From positions 1-64,000 of the forward strand of contig JAUNPJ010000004.1 in the NCBI GenBank assembly GCA_030536755.1: DNA of 64,000 nucleotides, written 5' to 3'. Under the pieces are notes generated by a model. It worked only from the letters and a program-made list of their open reading frames with translations. It was not told the DNA's origin and did no database searches. Below are positions 55,096-64,000 of this stretch, one piece after another. This stretch comes from Eubacteriales bacterium. GTDB lineage: Bacteria; Bacillota; Clostridia; Lachnospirales; Lachnospiraceae. Positions within the stretch are counted from its first letter, which is position 1; each line of letters starts with the position of its first letter. A program made the position numbers and the translations under genes.

Positions 55096-56466
55096 ATGAG
55101 TAAAGGCAAAAAAATAGTAATTGGTATTATTTGTGTTCTTTTTCTTGTGGCTTTTGGAATTTATGCAGGGGGAGTATGGTTCTTTTCCAGCCATTTTCTC
55201 CCTGGTTCTGCGCTGAATGGGAAAAACTGCTCTTTTAAGACGGAACAGGAAGCGCAGGAGATGATTGCAGCAAGTATCGCAACATATCAGCTTACGATCG
55301 ATGAGCTGGATGGCGTACAGGAAAAAATTGATGCCCAGGATATGAAGCTGCAATATGTGCAGGATGACAGCATTCAGAACATGCTCAAGCTGCAGGATAA
55401 ATGGAAATGGTTTTTATCCGTGGCCAGTCCAAAGAAATTTACAATGTCAGCATCTACCACTTACAGCGAAGAGAAACTGAAAGAAGCAATTGATGATTTG
55501 AATTGCTTCAAGAAAATGATCGAACCGGTGGATGCTCATATTGATGAGAAAGATGGAATTTATTACATTGTTCCGGAAGTCGTGGGAAATAAGCTGGACA
55601 AGAAAAAGGTTACAGAAGTCATTACAGAGGCAATCGAAAGCGGCGAAAGGCAGGTCAGTCTGGTTGACAGCGCATGCTACCTGAAACCTTCTGTGTATCA
55701 GGACGATGAGGCACTGAACAAAGAAGTAGAAGAGCTGAACAAATATACGCAGGTGACCATTTACTATGATTTTGGTGACAGAGAAGAAACAGTGGATGGG
55801 GATTTAATCCGTACCTGGCTTGTGAAGGGAGAAGACGGAGGTTATACGCTGGATGAAGCTGCTATGAAAGAGTATGTTTATCAGCTGGCGTATAAGTATG
55901 ATACGTTTGGAAGTACCAGACAGTTTGTAACTGCCACAGGTCAGCAGATTACAGTCAAAGGCGGAGATTACGGATACGTAATCAAACAGGATCAGACACT
56001 GCAGGAATTAAAAGACGCCATTCTCAACGGAGAGTCCGGTACGAGAGAGCCTGTATATCTCTATAAAGGCGCGTGCCGCGATACGAATGATATTGGCAAT
56101 ACATATGTAGAAATTGATTTGACAAACCAGAAGATGTATTTTTATAAAGATGGTTCGCTGCTGGTAGAAACTCCGGTGGTAACCGGAAATCCCAACAAAG
56201 GAAATGCGACTCCCACCGGCTGCTATGCACTGGACAATAAGAAATCCCCGGCGGTTTTAAAAGGAGAAGATTATGCCAGCGATGTGACTTACTGGATGCC
56301 TTTTAATAAAAATGTGGGAATTCATGACTGTGGTACATGGAGAACGGAATTTGGAGGAAACATTTATCTTACCAATGGTTCTCACGGATGTGTCAACACA
56401 CCGTTTGCGGCCGCAGAGACCATTTATAACAACATTGAGATTGGAATGCCGATCATTGTCTATTAA
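55096..56466 (+). CDS. L,D-transpeptidase (YkuD) with peptidoglycan-binding domain
   Basis: 456 residues. It has one N-terminal membrane anchor (about residues 5-28), a long extracellular PG4-type region, and a C-terminal YkuD domain whose catalytic motif is SHGCVN with the nucleophile Cys432 and an upstream HDCGTWR. It makes 3-3 cross-links or anchors proteins in peptidoglycan. It lies directly before ddl and murF, a cell-wall group. Confidence 0.92.
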   Translation: MSKGKKIVIGIICVLFLVAFGIYAGGVWFFSSHFLPGSALNGKNCSFKTEQEAQEMIAASIATYQLTIDELDGVQEKIDAQDMKLQYVQDDSIQNMLKLQDKWKWFLSVASPKKFTMSASTTYSEEKLKEAIDDLNCFKKMIEPVDAHIDEKDGIYYIVPEVVGNKLDKKKVTEVITEAIESGERQVSLVDSACYLKPSVYQDDEALNKEVEELNKYTQVTIYYDFGDREETVDGDLIRTWLVKGEDGGYTLDEAAMKEYVYQLAYKYDTFGSTRQFVTATGQQITVKGGDYGYVIKQDQTLQELKDAILNGESGTREPVYLYKGACRDTNDIGNTYVEIDLTNQKMYFYKDGSLLVETPVVTGNPNKGNATPTGCYALDNKKSPAVLKGEDYASDVTYWMPFNKNVGIHDCGTWRTEFGGNIYLTNGSHGCVNTPFAAAETIYNNIEIGMPIIVY

Positions 56467-56515
56467 CCTCACCGGAGGATGACAGGAATCGTCATGTCAG
56501 ACAAGGAGAAATCAT

Positions 56516-57550
56516 ATGAATATAGTAGTTTTAGCAGGTGGAATCAGTACAGAGCGTGCTGTTTCCATTGTATCAGGAACAGAAGTTTGTAAAGCACTGC
56601 GCACAAAAGGACACAAAGCGGTTCTGGTGGATGTATATTGCGGAATCGAAGCTGTGGAGGAAGAGGATTTCTTTCCGGCGGAGTATGATGTGGATGCAGC
56701 AGTAGGTTATATCAAAAGTTTCGATGACAAAATCAGTGGGATGAAACAGTCAGGAAGAGACTTTTTTGGCCCGAAGGTCATTGATATCTGCCGAAAAGCA
56801 GACATTGTGTTTATGGCATTGCATGGAGAGAACGGAGAAAACGGAAAGATTCAGGCATGTTTTGATCTGCAGAATATTCTGTATACAGGTACCGGACATC
56901 TGGGAAGTGCGATGGCCATGGATAAAGGAATCACAAAACAGATTTTCCTGGGAGCCAATGTACCGACTCCGTCCGGAATTACGCTGAAGAAGGGACAGTG
57001 CTCGGATCAGCTTTCTGAATATGGAATGAAATTTCCAGTTGTGGTAAAACCATGCTGCGGAGGTTCCAGTGTTGGTGTCGATATTGTATACGACCAGGAA
57101 AGTTATGCAAATGCTCTAAGCGATGCTTTTTCTTATGAGGAAGAGGTTGTCGTAGAAGAGTATATACAGGGAAGAGAATTTTCTGTGGGAGTTCTCGATG
57201 GAAAGGCATTGCCGGTGATTGAGATTCAGCCCGTGGAAGGCTTTTATAATTATGAAAACAAATACAAGGCAGGAGCTGTAATCGAGACATGTCCGGCAGA
57301 ATTGTCTCAGGAACTGACCATGAAAATGCAGAAGTATGCAGAGGAGGGTTATCAGGCACTTGCTTTGCAGGCGTATGGCCGTCTTGATTTCATGATGACA
57401 GAAGAAGGAGATATGTATTGTCTGGAGGCGAATACTCTGCCGGGTATGACACCTACCAGTCTTTTGCCGCAGGAGGCACAGGCAGTTGGAATGGACTTTG
57501 CTGCGCTGTGTGAGGAACTGATCAAAATATCTCTGGCAAAATATCAATAA
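56516..57550 (+). CDS. ddl: D-alanine-D-alanine ligase
   Basis: 344 residues of the ATP-grasp family. It begins MNIVVLAGGISTERAVSIVSG, with VVVKPCCGGSSVGVDIV, the EEYIQGREFSVGVL block, the omega-loop FYNYENKYKAG and CLEANTLPGMTPTSLLPQEA. The tyrosine in the omega-loop fits D-Ala-D-Ala rather than D-Ala-D-lactate formation. It is the substrate supplier for MurF, the next gene. The ribosome binding site is AAGGAGAA. Confidence 0.95.
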   Translation: MNIVVLAGGISTERAVSIVSGTEVCKALRTKGHKAVLVDVYCGIEAVEEEDFFPAEYDVDAAVGYIKSFDDKISGMKQSGRDFFGPKVIDICRKADIVFMALHGENGENGKIQACFDLQNILYTGTGHLGSAMAMDKGITKQIFLGANVPTPSGITLKKGQCSDQLSEYGMKFPVVVKPCCGGSSVGVDIVYDQESYANALSDAFSYEEEVVVEEYIQGREFSVGVLDGKALPVIEIQPVEGFYNYENKYKAGAVIETCPAELSQELTMKMQKYAEEGYQALALQAYGRLDFMMTEEGDMYCLEANTLPGMTPTSLLPQEAQAVGMDFAALCEELIKISLAKYQ

Positions 57551-57639
57551 AAATTCGCAAGCGGCCTGAGAAGATGTCTGTACAGAGAAGCGTACATCTT
57601 TCTCAGGTCGTTTGTTCTGCAAAGAGAAAGGAACAAAAA

Positions 57640-59013
57640 ATGAAAAATCTGACATTGGAAAATATCGCAAAGGTCTGCGGCGGAATTTATCATGGACCGG
57701 AGAACAGAAAGCAGACAGAGGCAGCTTCTATTATCACGGACAGCAGAAAAGCAGAAGAGGGAACTTTGTTTGTCCCAATCGTAGGCGAGCGGGTCGATGC
57801 TCATAAATTTATTCCTGATGTGATGGCAAAGGGTGCGCTGTGTACGCTCAGCGAGGTTGAATTGGGAGAGCAGAAATTTCCGTGGATTCGTGTGCAGTCT
57901 TCCCTTCAGGCGGTGAAGGATATTGCGGAATTTTATCTGGAGCAGCTGGCGATTCCTGTAGTGGGAATTACCGGAAGTGTCGGAAAAACAAGTACGAAGG
58001 AAGTAATTGCTTCTGTTTTAAAAGAAAAATACTGTACACTGAAAACCGAAGGAAACTTTAACAATGAGCTGGGGCTTCCGCTTACCGTTTTCCGCCTGCG
58101 CGATGAGCATGAAATGGCTGTGCTGGAAATGGGAATCAGTGATTTTGGAGAGATGAGCCGTCTGGCGAAGATTGCAAAGCCCGATACCAGTGTCATTACA
58201 AACATCGGGCAGTGTCATCTGGAAAATCTTGGAGACAGAGACGGCGTTTTGAAAGCCAAGACAGAGGTGTTCCAGTTTGTGCGTGAGAATGGACATATCA
58301 TTTTGAATGGTGACGATGACAAGCTGGTCACAGTAAAAGAATACAAAGGAATCAAACCTGTTTTCTTTGGAATGGATGAGGAGTTCCCGGTATATGCGAC
58401 AGATATTGAGAGCCATGGACTGAAAGGAATGTTCTGCCGTATCCATATGGGACCGGAGAGCTTTGATGTGCTGATTCCTATGCCGGGAAAACATATGGTA
58501 TACAATGCGCTGGCAGCCACGGCAGTCGGCATGACATATGGTCTGACACCTGCTCAGATTAAGGCTGGAATTGAAAGCCTGGAGCCGGTCAAAGGAAGAT
58601 TTCGTATGATTGATACGGGAAATCTGCTGATCGTGGATGATTGTTACAATGCAAACCCGATGTCTATGAAAGCTTCTGTACAGGTGCTGCAGGATGGACT
58701 TGGACGCCGTGTAGCGATCCTGGGTGACATGGGAGAATTGGGAGAAAGAGAACAGGAACTGCACAATGAAGTAGGCCGTTTTGCGGCACAGCAGGACATT
58801 GATCTTCTGATCTGTGTCGGTGATTTGTGTAAGGGAATGGCACAGGCTGCCAGTGAGGAAAATACAAAAGTTGAGGTACTTCATATACCGGACCGGGAAA
58901 CATTGCTGGAGCAGCTTCCCTCGCTGATTCAGAAAGGAGATACCATTCTGGTAAAGGCATCTCACTTTATGCAGTTTGAGACAGTCGTAGAAAAATTGCA
59001 GAATCTGAAATAA
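57640..59013 (+). CDS. murF: UDP-MurNAc-tripeptide-D-Ala-D-Ala ligase MurF
   Basis: 457 residues. The Mur-ligase P-loop is GITGSVGKTSTKE (K116), the central motif NNELGLPLTVF follows, and the family DDCYNANPMSMKASVQVL block lies near residue 330. It adds D-Ala-D-Ala to the UDP-MurNAc-tripeptide, completing the cytoplasmic wall precursor. ATG 57640 has AGAAAGGA upstream. It follows ddl, its functional partner. Confidence 0.95.
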   Translation: MKNLTLENIAKVCGGIYHGPENRKQTEAASIITDSRKAEEGTLFVPIVGERVDAHKFIPDVMAKGALCTLSEVELGEQKFPWIRVQSSLQAVKDIAEFYLEQLAIPVVGITGSVGKTSTKEVIASVLKEKYCTLKTEGNFNNELGLPLTVFRLRDEHEMAVLEMGISDFGEMSRLAKIAKPDTSVITNIGQCHLENLGDRDGVLKAKTEVFQFVRENGHIILNGDDDKLVTVKEYKGIKPVFFGMDEEFPVYATDIESHGLKGMFCRIHMGPESFDVLIPMPGKHMVYNALAATAVGMTYGLTPAQIKAGIESLEPVKGRFRMIDTGNLLIVDDCYNANPMSMKASVQVLQDGLGRRVAILGDMGELGEREQELHNEVGRFAAQQDIDLLICVGDLCKGMAQAASEENTKVEVLHIPDRETLLEQLPSLIQKGDTILVKASHFMQFETVVEKLQNLK

Positions 59014-59025
59014 AACAGAGAACGG

Positions 59026-59083
59026 CAATACCACTTTCTGCATATAGTAAAGCAGCAGTTAATTTATGGAAAGGGTGGTATTG
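59026..59083 (+). promoter_or_regulatory. Inverted repeat covering the ribosome binding site of the next gene
   Basis: CAATACCAC (59026-59034) pairs perfectly with GTGGTATTG (59075-59083), and TTTC with GAAA alongside. The right arm contains most of the AAAGGGTGG ribosome binding site and reaches the GTG start, so folding would hide the start from ribosomes. Confidence 0.5.
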
Positions 59084-59466
59084 TGTATCAGGATAATTTT
59101 TATCCGTTTTATAGAAATTTTCAGGATCCGTTGTTCTGGGAAGAAGAACGCCTTCAGGAGAGGGAAGAGCGCCTGATGCGTTCTTTTTACCCGAAAACAG
59201 CATTAGAACTGCAGAGAAAGGTCGAGGAAGAGTGTGATCGTCTGGATTATCCGGGAAGCTTTATTTATGACGAATACCCGGATAAGTTTATGATGGAACA
59301 GGTCTGCCGGCGAATCAAAGGTGACATGGAAATGAGCCAGCTTAGAGATGACCGGCGGGATGACAGAAGAGATGGAAATCTGTTGGATGAGCTGATTCAT
59401 GTGCTGCTGTTTCAGGAAATGAGGAGAAGACGCTGCCGTCATGGACGCTGCAGACGATATTTCTGA
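59083..59466 (+). CDS. Conserved small protein of unknown function, Arg/Cys-rich tail
   Basis: 127 residues starting at GTG. The protein is highly charged and aromatic (FYPFYRNFQDPLFWEEERLQ), with a QLRDDRRDDRRDGNLLDEL stretch and a basic C-terminus, RRRRCRHGRCRRYF. It has no signal or membrane segment. I do not recognise a family with known function. Similar small proteins of spore-forming Clostridia are often spore-coat-associated, but that is only a guess from composition. Confidence 0.65.
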   Translation: MYQDNFYPFYRNFQDPLFWEEERLQEREERLMRSFYPKTALELQRKVEEECDRLDYPGSFIYDEYPDKFMMEQVCRRIKGDMEMSQLRDDRRDDRRDGNLLDELIHVLLFQEMRRRRCRHGRCRRYF

Positions 59467-59526
59467 TCGCATAGGAAATTCCTATCAGGTCTTGTGATTT
59501 TATCGTAAAACAATTACAATGAGAAT

Positions 59527-60696
59527 ATGGAAAATTTAAGAGAATTACTGGAAAAACATTTAAATAAAGAAATGCATCAGCTTATTTTAAGCGGTGCGAG
59601 AAACAGTGACGGACCTTCCAAGGTGAAGATTCGTCCAATTTTACTTTCGGACATGCTGATGTATCAGGCAAGCGCCACGGTGGGAAAAAAAGAAATCCAC
59701 AAAAATTATGAAAAGGAAGAGGTCATCTATTATATAGAAGAAATGCTGAAGGGACATTTCAAACAGCTGCAGGTGACCGGCAGCCGGCAGGATGCATCGG
59801 TACTGGTAAGTAAGAAAGGGAAAATGACAATCAAGGAGAAAAAACATCCGGAAAATATCTGCCGGAAAACATTGGAACATAACAGAAAGAAACGCTATAT
59901 TCTTGAGGAAGGAATCGTGGTTCCTTTTCTGGTAGATCTCGGTGTTATGACAAAAGAAGGAAAGATTGTTCATGCGAGATATGATAAATTCCGCCAGATC
60001 AATCGTTTCCTGGAATTTATCGAAGATATTCTTCCGCAGCTGGATAAAGGAAGAAAGATTACCATTCTCGATTTTGGATGCGGAAAATCGTATCTGACTT
60101 TTGCAATGTATTATTACCTTTGCAGATTAAAGAACTATGATGTGCAGATTGTCGGGCTGGATCTGAAGGAGGATGTCATTGCACACTGCGAATCGCTTGC
60201 CCGTGCTTATGGATATGAAGGTCTTCATTTCTGTCAGGGAGATATCGCATCTTATGAAGGTGTAAATCAGGTGGATATGGTGGTCACGCTTCACGCCTGT
60301 GATACTGCCACGGATTATGCACTGGCAAAAGCAGTCGGCTGGGGGGCAAAAGTCATTCTGTCCGTTCCCTGCTGTCAGCATGAACTGAATGGACAGATCT
60401 CAAATGAAATGCTGCAGCCGGTACTTTCCTATGGGATTTTGAAGGAACGGATGGCAGCTCTGGTGACGGATGCAGTCCGGGCAGAACTTTTGAAGGAGCA
60501 GGGATATCAGGTACAGATTCTGGAATTTATTGATATGGAACATACGCCGAAAAATCTGCTGATCCGTGCTGTGAAGGATGGAAGAAAACAGACGAGTCCT
60601 CAGCTTCAAAGATGTATCAGCGAACTTCATGTACATCCTACTCTTGCAGCATTGTTGGAAAAACAGGAGGCGGAAGTTGAAGAAAATAGCAATTAA
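59527..60696 (+). CDS. SAM-dependent methyltransferase of unknown target
   Basis: 389 residues. An N-terminal domain of about 170 residues, rich in lysine and specific to this group, precedes a class I methyltransferase domain with motif I DFGCGKSYLTFAMYYYL (from D182), VTLHACDTATDYAL and the SVPCCQHELNGQ block typical of Methyltransf_32/Trm13-like enzymes. A role in RNA modification is likely but unproven. Its last 20 bases contain the start of the next gene. Confidence 0.85.
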   Translation: MENLRELLEKHLNKEMHQLILSGARNSDGPSKVKIRPILLSDMLMYQASATVGKKEIHKNYEKEEVIYYIEEMLKGHFKQLQVTGSRQDASVLVSKKGKMTIKEKKHPENICRKTLEHNRKKRYILEEGIVVPFLVDLGVMTKEGKIVHARYDKFRQINRFLEFIEDILPQLDKGRKITILDFGCGKSYLTFAMYYYLCRLKNYDVQIVGLDLKEDVIAHCESLARAYGYEGLHFCQGDIASYEGVNQVDMVVTLHACDTATDYALAKAVGWGAKVILSVPCCQHELNGQISNEMLQPVLSYGILKERMAALVTDAVRAELLKEQGYQVQILEFIDMEHTPKNLLIRAVKDGRKQTSPQLQRCISELHVHPTLAALLEKQEAEVEENSN

Positions 60697-63133
60697 AATC
60701 GGAGTATTGACGGCAGTGTTTGTGATGACTGTATTTTTGACAGCACTGCTGATGAACAGTGAAAATACAGACAATATGGGAGAACTGGATGAACCGACGC
60801 TTCCAGTGATCATGGCGGAAATCGATGGAAATCTGGTCAATCCAATGTTTGGTTATCGCCAGCAGATGGAGGTGGATTTTAGCAGAGAGGGTCTGACCCC
60901 GGTCGATACTACAAGAAAGGTGAGAATTGCGGTAAAACCGTTTGACCAGAAGATTCAGAGTCTTTCTTATGAAATCAGGACTTCGGACGGAAGCGAGATC
61001 CTTGAAAATCAGATTATCAAGAAACTTACAAAGTCGGACGGTTATCTGAAAGCCACGCTTGAATTAAAATCCGAAAAAATGCTGATGAATCAGGAATATT
61101 CCCTGAAAATCGAATTGGATCTGGAAGATGGTCCCGCTTACTATTACACAAGAGTGATTCAGAGATCTGGATTAAGTACGAGCCATTATGTGGAGTTCGT
61201 ACAGGGATTCTATCAGAAATGTCTCAATAAAAATACGGCCTCGGAGCTGGCCGACTATATCGAACCGAACAATTCTGCGAGCAGCAGCAATTTTACCAAT
61301 GTGACGATCCATTCGACGCTGGATTGTATCACCTGGGGTTCTCTTGCACCGCAGATGGTACGGACGGGAGTTCCTGTTATTCGGGAAATGAATGAGACGA
61401 CGGGAAGCGTTACGATCAGCTATCAGATATCTGCAAAGAACACGGATGGCGGTACAGAACTCTATGAGGTAAATGATTTCTACCGTATGCGTTATACACA
61501 GGAGCGAGTGATGCTTCTTGATTTTCAGAGATCGGCCCAGCAGGTATTTGATCCGACACTTTCCGTTGCAAATGCACAGGGCTTGAACCTTGGAGTTGTA
61601 TCAAAGGACCTGGAGTATGTGACGAACCCAAGTGCAGATATTGTGGCGTTTGTCCAGACGGGAGATTTGTGGTCTTACAGCCAGAGTGCGAGTAAGGCAA
61701 CCCGGATCTTCAGTTTCCGGCGGGATAAAAATTCTGACGAGCGTGATGACAATCTGCAGCATGGTATGCAGGTTTTGCAGGTGGATGAATCCGGTGACAT
61801 GGATTTTGTGGTATATGGATATATGAACCGGGGACCTCATGAGGGATATGTAGGAGTTGCGGTCTATCATTACAACAGCACGCAGAATGCGATTGAGGAG
61901 CGTGTATTTGTCCCAAGTACATTATCATATGAATTTTTGGAGCGTGATCTGGAAAAACTGATTTATGTGAGTGAAAACAATCAGATGTTTCTGATGACAG
62001 GCGGAAAGCTGTATCAGATTGATATTGAAGAACAGTCTTATCAGACGATTCAGGATTATATCGATCAGGAGTGCTTTGTGGTGTCTTCGGATAATTCACA
62101 TGCGGCATGGACGAAAGAGATGGAGCCTTATGGATCAACGGAAGTGACGGAGATTGATTTTGAACAGGCAAAGACAAGAACTCTGAAAGCTGCCTCCGGA
62201 CAATATATCCGTCTTTTGGGATACATGAATGAAGATCTGGTGTATGGGTTTGCCAGTCAGAAAAATGTGAAAGTTGACAGCAAGGGTGAGACGACCTTTC
62301 CTATGACCACGATTAAAATTGAAAATTTTGACGGCACAGTAAAGAAAGAGTATCAGAAAGAGGATATGTATATCACGCAGGCCAATTTAAGTGAAACACT
62401 GCTGGAAATGCAGCTTTCTGAGAAAAAAGGAAATACGTATGTGTATAAGACCTCTGAGAATATTATGAATAATAAAAAGGCAGTGGAGGAATCCGTGACA
62501 CAAAATACGGTTTATACAGAACGCCGCGGAATGGTGGTGCGGCTTGATTTTAAGCAGACTGTCAGCAATCCGGATCCGGTTGTGCTTACGGCAAAGGTTA
62601 AGGCGATGGAAAATGCCAATATTCTCGATATGGGTGTGCAGGCTTCGGACGAGGAGGCATATTATGTGTATGCCAAAGGAATGCTGGACAGTGTCTATTC
62701 AAGTCCGGCCGCAGCGGTGAAACGGGCAGATGCCATGACTGGCGTTGTGCTGAATCGCCGGCAGCAGTATGTCTGGGAGCGAGGCAACAAGAAAACGAGG
62801 ATCAAGCTGAATCAGAAAGAAATTCCGGATGCCGTTTTGGATGCTCCGCTTTCTGCAAAAGAATTGCAAGATGAACTTGGAGATTCGTTTTCTGTGTTGG
62901 ATCTGACTGGCTGTACGCTGGATAGTGTGCTGTATGAGGTCAGTATACAAAGACCGGTCATTGCAGCAATCAAGGGCGGAAAGAGTCTGGTCATTGTAGG
63001 GTATGATGCTTACAATACGCTTGTTTATAATCCGGAAGATGGTAAGACAAGCTATATGGGAATGCAGGACAGTACCAAGGCTTTTGAGGAAGCCGGAAAT
63101 ATTTTTATCAGTTATATTGAAAAGCTAAAATAG
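60677..63133 (+). CDS. Large membrane-anchored protein of unknown function with C39-like tail
   Basis: About 818 residues from TTG 60677, chosen because AGGAGG lies 6 bases upstream; it overlaps the methyltransferase stop. It has one N-terminal membrane helix (residues about 7-27) and then an extracytoplasmic region with a middle part of repeated beta-rich segments that resembles a propeller (DLWSYSQSASKATRIFSF, QMFLMTGGKLYQIDIEEQ). The end, IQRPVIAAIKGGKSLVIVGYD and NPEDGK, looks like a C39-type papain fold, but the usual histidine before VVIxGYD is replaced, so it is probably inactive. No known function. Confidence 0.7.
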   Translation: MKKIAIKIGVLTAVFVMTVFLTALLMNSENTDNMGELDEPTLPVIMAEIDGNLVNPMFGYRQQMEVDFSREGLTPVDTTRKVRIAVKPFDQKIQSLSYEIRTSDGSEILENQIIKKLTKSDGYLKATLELKSEKMLMNQEYSLKIELDLEDGPAYYYTRVIQRSGLSTSHYVEFVQGFYQKCLNKNTASELADYIEPNNSASSSNFTNVTIHSTLDCITWGSLAPQMVRTGVPVIREMNETTGSVTISYQISAKNTDGGTELYEVNDFYRMRYTQERVMLLDFQRSAQQVFDPTLSVANAQGLNLGVVSKDLEYVTNPSADIVAFVQTGDLWSYSQSASKATRIFSFRRDKNSDERDDNLQHGMQVLQVDESGDMDFVVYGYMNRGPHEGYVGVAVYHYNSTQNAIEERVFVPSTLSYEFLERDLEKLIYVSENNQMFLMTGGKLYQIDIEEQSYQTIQDYIDQECFVVSSDNSHAAWTKEMEPYGSTEVTEIDFEQAKTRTLKAASGQYIRLLGYMNEDLVYGFASQKNVKVDSKGETTFPMTTIKIENFDGTVKKEYQKEDMYITQANLSETLLEMQLSEKKGNTYVYKTSENIMNNKKAVEESVTQNTVYTERRGMVVRLDFKQTVSNPDPVVLTAKVKAMENANILDMGVQASDEEAYYVYAKGMLDSVYSSPAAAVKRADAMTGVVLNRRQQYVWERGNKKTRIKLNQKEIPDAVLDAPLSAKELQDELGDSFSVLDLTGCTLDSVLYEVSIQRPVIAAIKGGKSLVIVGYDAYNTLVYNPEDGKTSYMGMQDSTKAFEEAGNIFISYIEKLK

Positions 63134-63147
63134 GAGGTCACAGAAGA

Positions 63148-64000
63148 ATGGACAGCAGAATTGAAAAACTGGCAGAAGTACTGGTAAATTACTCGTGTCA
63201 TGTGCAGCAAGGGGAAAAAGTTTATATCCACTATATCGGAAAAGATACCACAGATCTGGCAAGACAGATTGTGAAAGAGGTATATAAAGCAGGCGGTGTT
63301 CCTTTTGTACATTTTACGGATCCGCAGATGCAAAGAGAAGTTCTTCTGCACTGCACAAAAGAGCAGATGGAAGACATGGCAAAGGTAGATGCCATGGAGA
63401 TGGATATGATGGACTGCTATATTGCGGTTCGCGGAAGCGACAATGTGTCCGAGCTCTCGGACGTTCCTTCTGAGCAAATGGGCTATTATGAGAAATATTA
63501 TGCCACACCGGTGCACCATGAGAGACGTGTGCCGCATACAAAATGGGTGGTTCTGCGTTATCCGAACAAGGCGATGGCGCAGCTTTCCCAGACCAGCACG
63601 GAAGCCTTTGAGGATTTCTATTACAAGGTATGCACGCTCGATTATTCGAAAATGAATGAGGCGATGGCTTATCTGGTGGACTACATGAACCGAACAGACA
63701 AAGTGCGTATGACAGGTCCCGGAACGGACATTGTTTTTTCCATTAAAGATATTCCTGCACAGCCTTGTGCTGGAAATATGAACATTCCGGACGGAGAAGT
63801 TTATACGGCACCTGTTCGTGATTCCATCAACGGTACGATCACGTATAATACACCGTCGCTGTACCAGGGATTCACATTTGAAAATGTCAGCCTGACATTC
63901 AAAGACGGAAAGATTGTTCAGGCAACGGCGAATGATACGAAGCGCCTCAATGAAGTGCTGGATACAGATGAGGGTGCCCGCTATGTGGGCGAGTTTGCCA
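63148..64000 (+). CDS. M29-family aminopeptidase, truncated by the window edge
   Basis: The first 284 residues are present; the gene runs out of the window. It begins MDSRIEKLAEVLVNYSCHVQQGEKVYIHYIG, with GGVPFVHFTDPQMQREVL and the metal-site region (NIPDGEVYTAPVRDSINGTI) of thermophilic M29 metallo-aminopeptidases such as AmpS/aminopeptidase T. It removes N-terminal residues from peptides in the cytoplasm. The ribosome binding site is AGGAGGT, 9 bases upstream. Confidence 0.92.
   Translation, partial: MDSRIEKLAEVLVNYSCHVQQGEKVYIHYIGKDTTDLARQIVKEVYKAGGVPFVHFTDPQMQREVLLHCTKEQMEDMAKVDAMEMDMMDCYIAVRGSDNVSELSDVPSEQMGYYEKYYATPVHHERRVPHTKWVVLRYPNKAMAQLSQTSTEAFEDFYYKVCTLDYSKMNEAMAYLVDYMNRTDKVRMTGPGTDIVFSIKDIPAQPCAGNMNIPDGEVYTAPVRDSINGTITYNTPSLYQGFTFENVSLTFKDGKIVQATANDTKRLNEVLDTDEGARYVGEFA

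Noticed and set aside
56516..57550. Possibility that the ligase is a VanA/VanG-type glycopeptide resistance enzyme
   Set aside because: The omega-loop keeps the tyrosine and KY pair of ordinary D-Ala-D-Ala ligases, the gene is next to murF, and no vanHX-type or vanT genes are present.

Overview
The window looks like a chromosomal segment of a low-to-mid GC Gram-positive anaerobe of the Clostridia, most likely Lachnospiraceae (Blautia/Dorea/Ruminococcus type). This rests on the gene content: a V-type ATPase operon, an indolepyruvate:ferredoxin oxidoreductase with a butyrate-kinase-type route, a long-form hibernation factor, a lysine riboswitch before dapA, a split transketolase, ROK-regulated sugar loci, and AGGAGG ribosome binding sites with some GTG/TTG starts. 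The genus cannot be fixed from the sequence alone. I see no rRNA, tRNA, prophage, CRISPR array or full insertion sequence.

Layout. 1-7.7 kb: an aconitase-family hydratase, a 1-kb AT-rich gene-poor stretch, a Ca2+/cation antiporter, an RluA-type pseudouridine synthase, a YtvI-like membrane protein and an orphan sugar-binding-type protein. 7.8-16.7 kb: a nine-gene V-type ATPase operon (G/H-I-K-E-C-F-A-B-D) whose K subunit keeps the residues that bind Na+ in the Enterococcus hirae enzyme. 16.8-24.4 kb: phosphotransbutyrylase, iorA, iorB, a Na+-dependent amino-acid transporter, an aminotransferase and butyrate kinase. Together these could take up an amino acid, deaminate it, oxidise the 2-oxo acid to acyl-CoA and recover ATP. 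24.4-31.3 kb: TypA, a tandem-OB SSB-like protein, a corrinoid adenosyltransferase, lysine riboswitch-dapA-dapB, an Asn-rich lipoprotein and a eukaryotic-type HisA. 31.6-41.7 kb: the hibernation factor, a TRAP transporter with split transketolase, SDR and GntR regulator (a catabolic locus of unknown substrate), and SecA. 41.7-52.6 kb: a sugar/polyol locus with two ROK regulators, a mannitol-dehydrogenase-family enzyme, a D-allulose 3-epimerase-type enzyme, a zinc polyol dehydrogenase, an SDR and an RbsABC-type ABC transporter. 52.7-64 kb: housekeeping and cell wall genes (two methyltransferases, an aminotransferase, L,D-transpeptidase, Ddl, MurF), a large unknown membrane-anchored protein and the start of an M29 aminopeptidase.

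The most unusual non-coding item is a 142-bp structured element present in two identical copies, each flanked by an 8-9 bp direct repeat, with two decayed fragments elsewhere in the window. It behaves like a recently mobile MITE. One fragment appears to supply the last codons of the allulose-epimerase gene.
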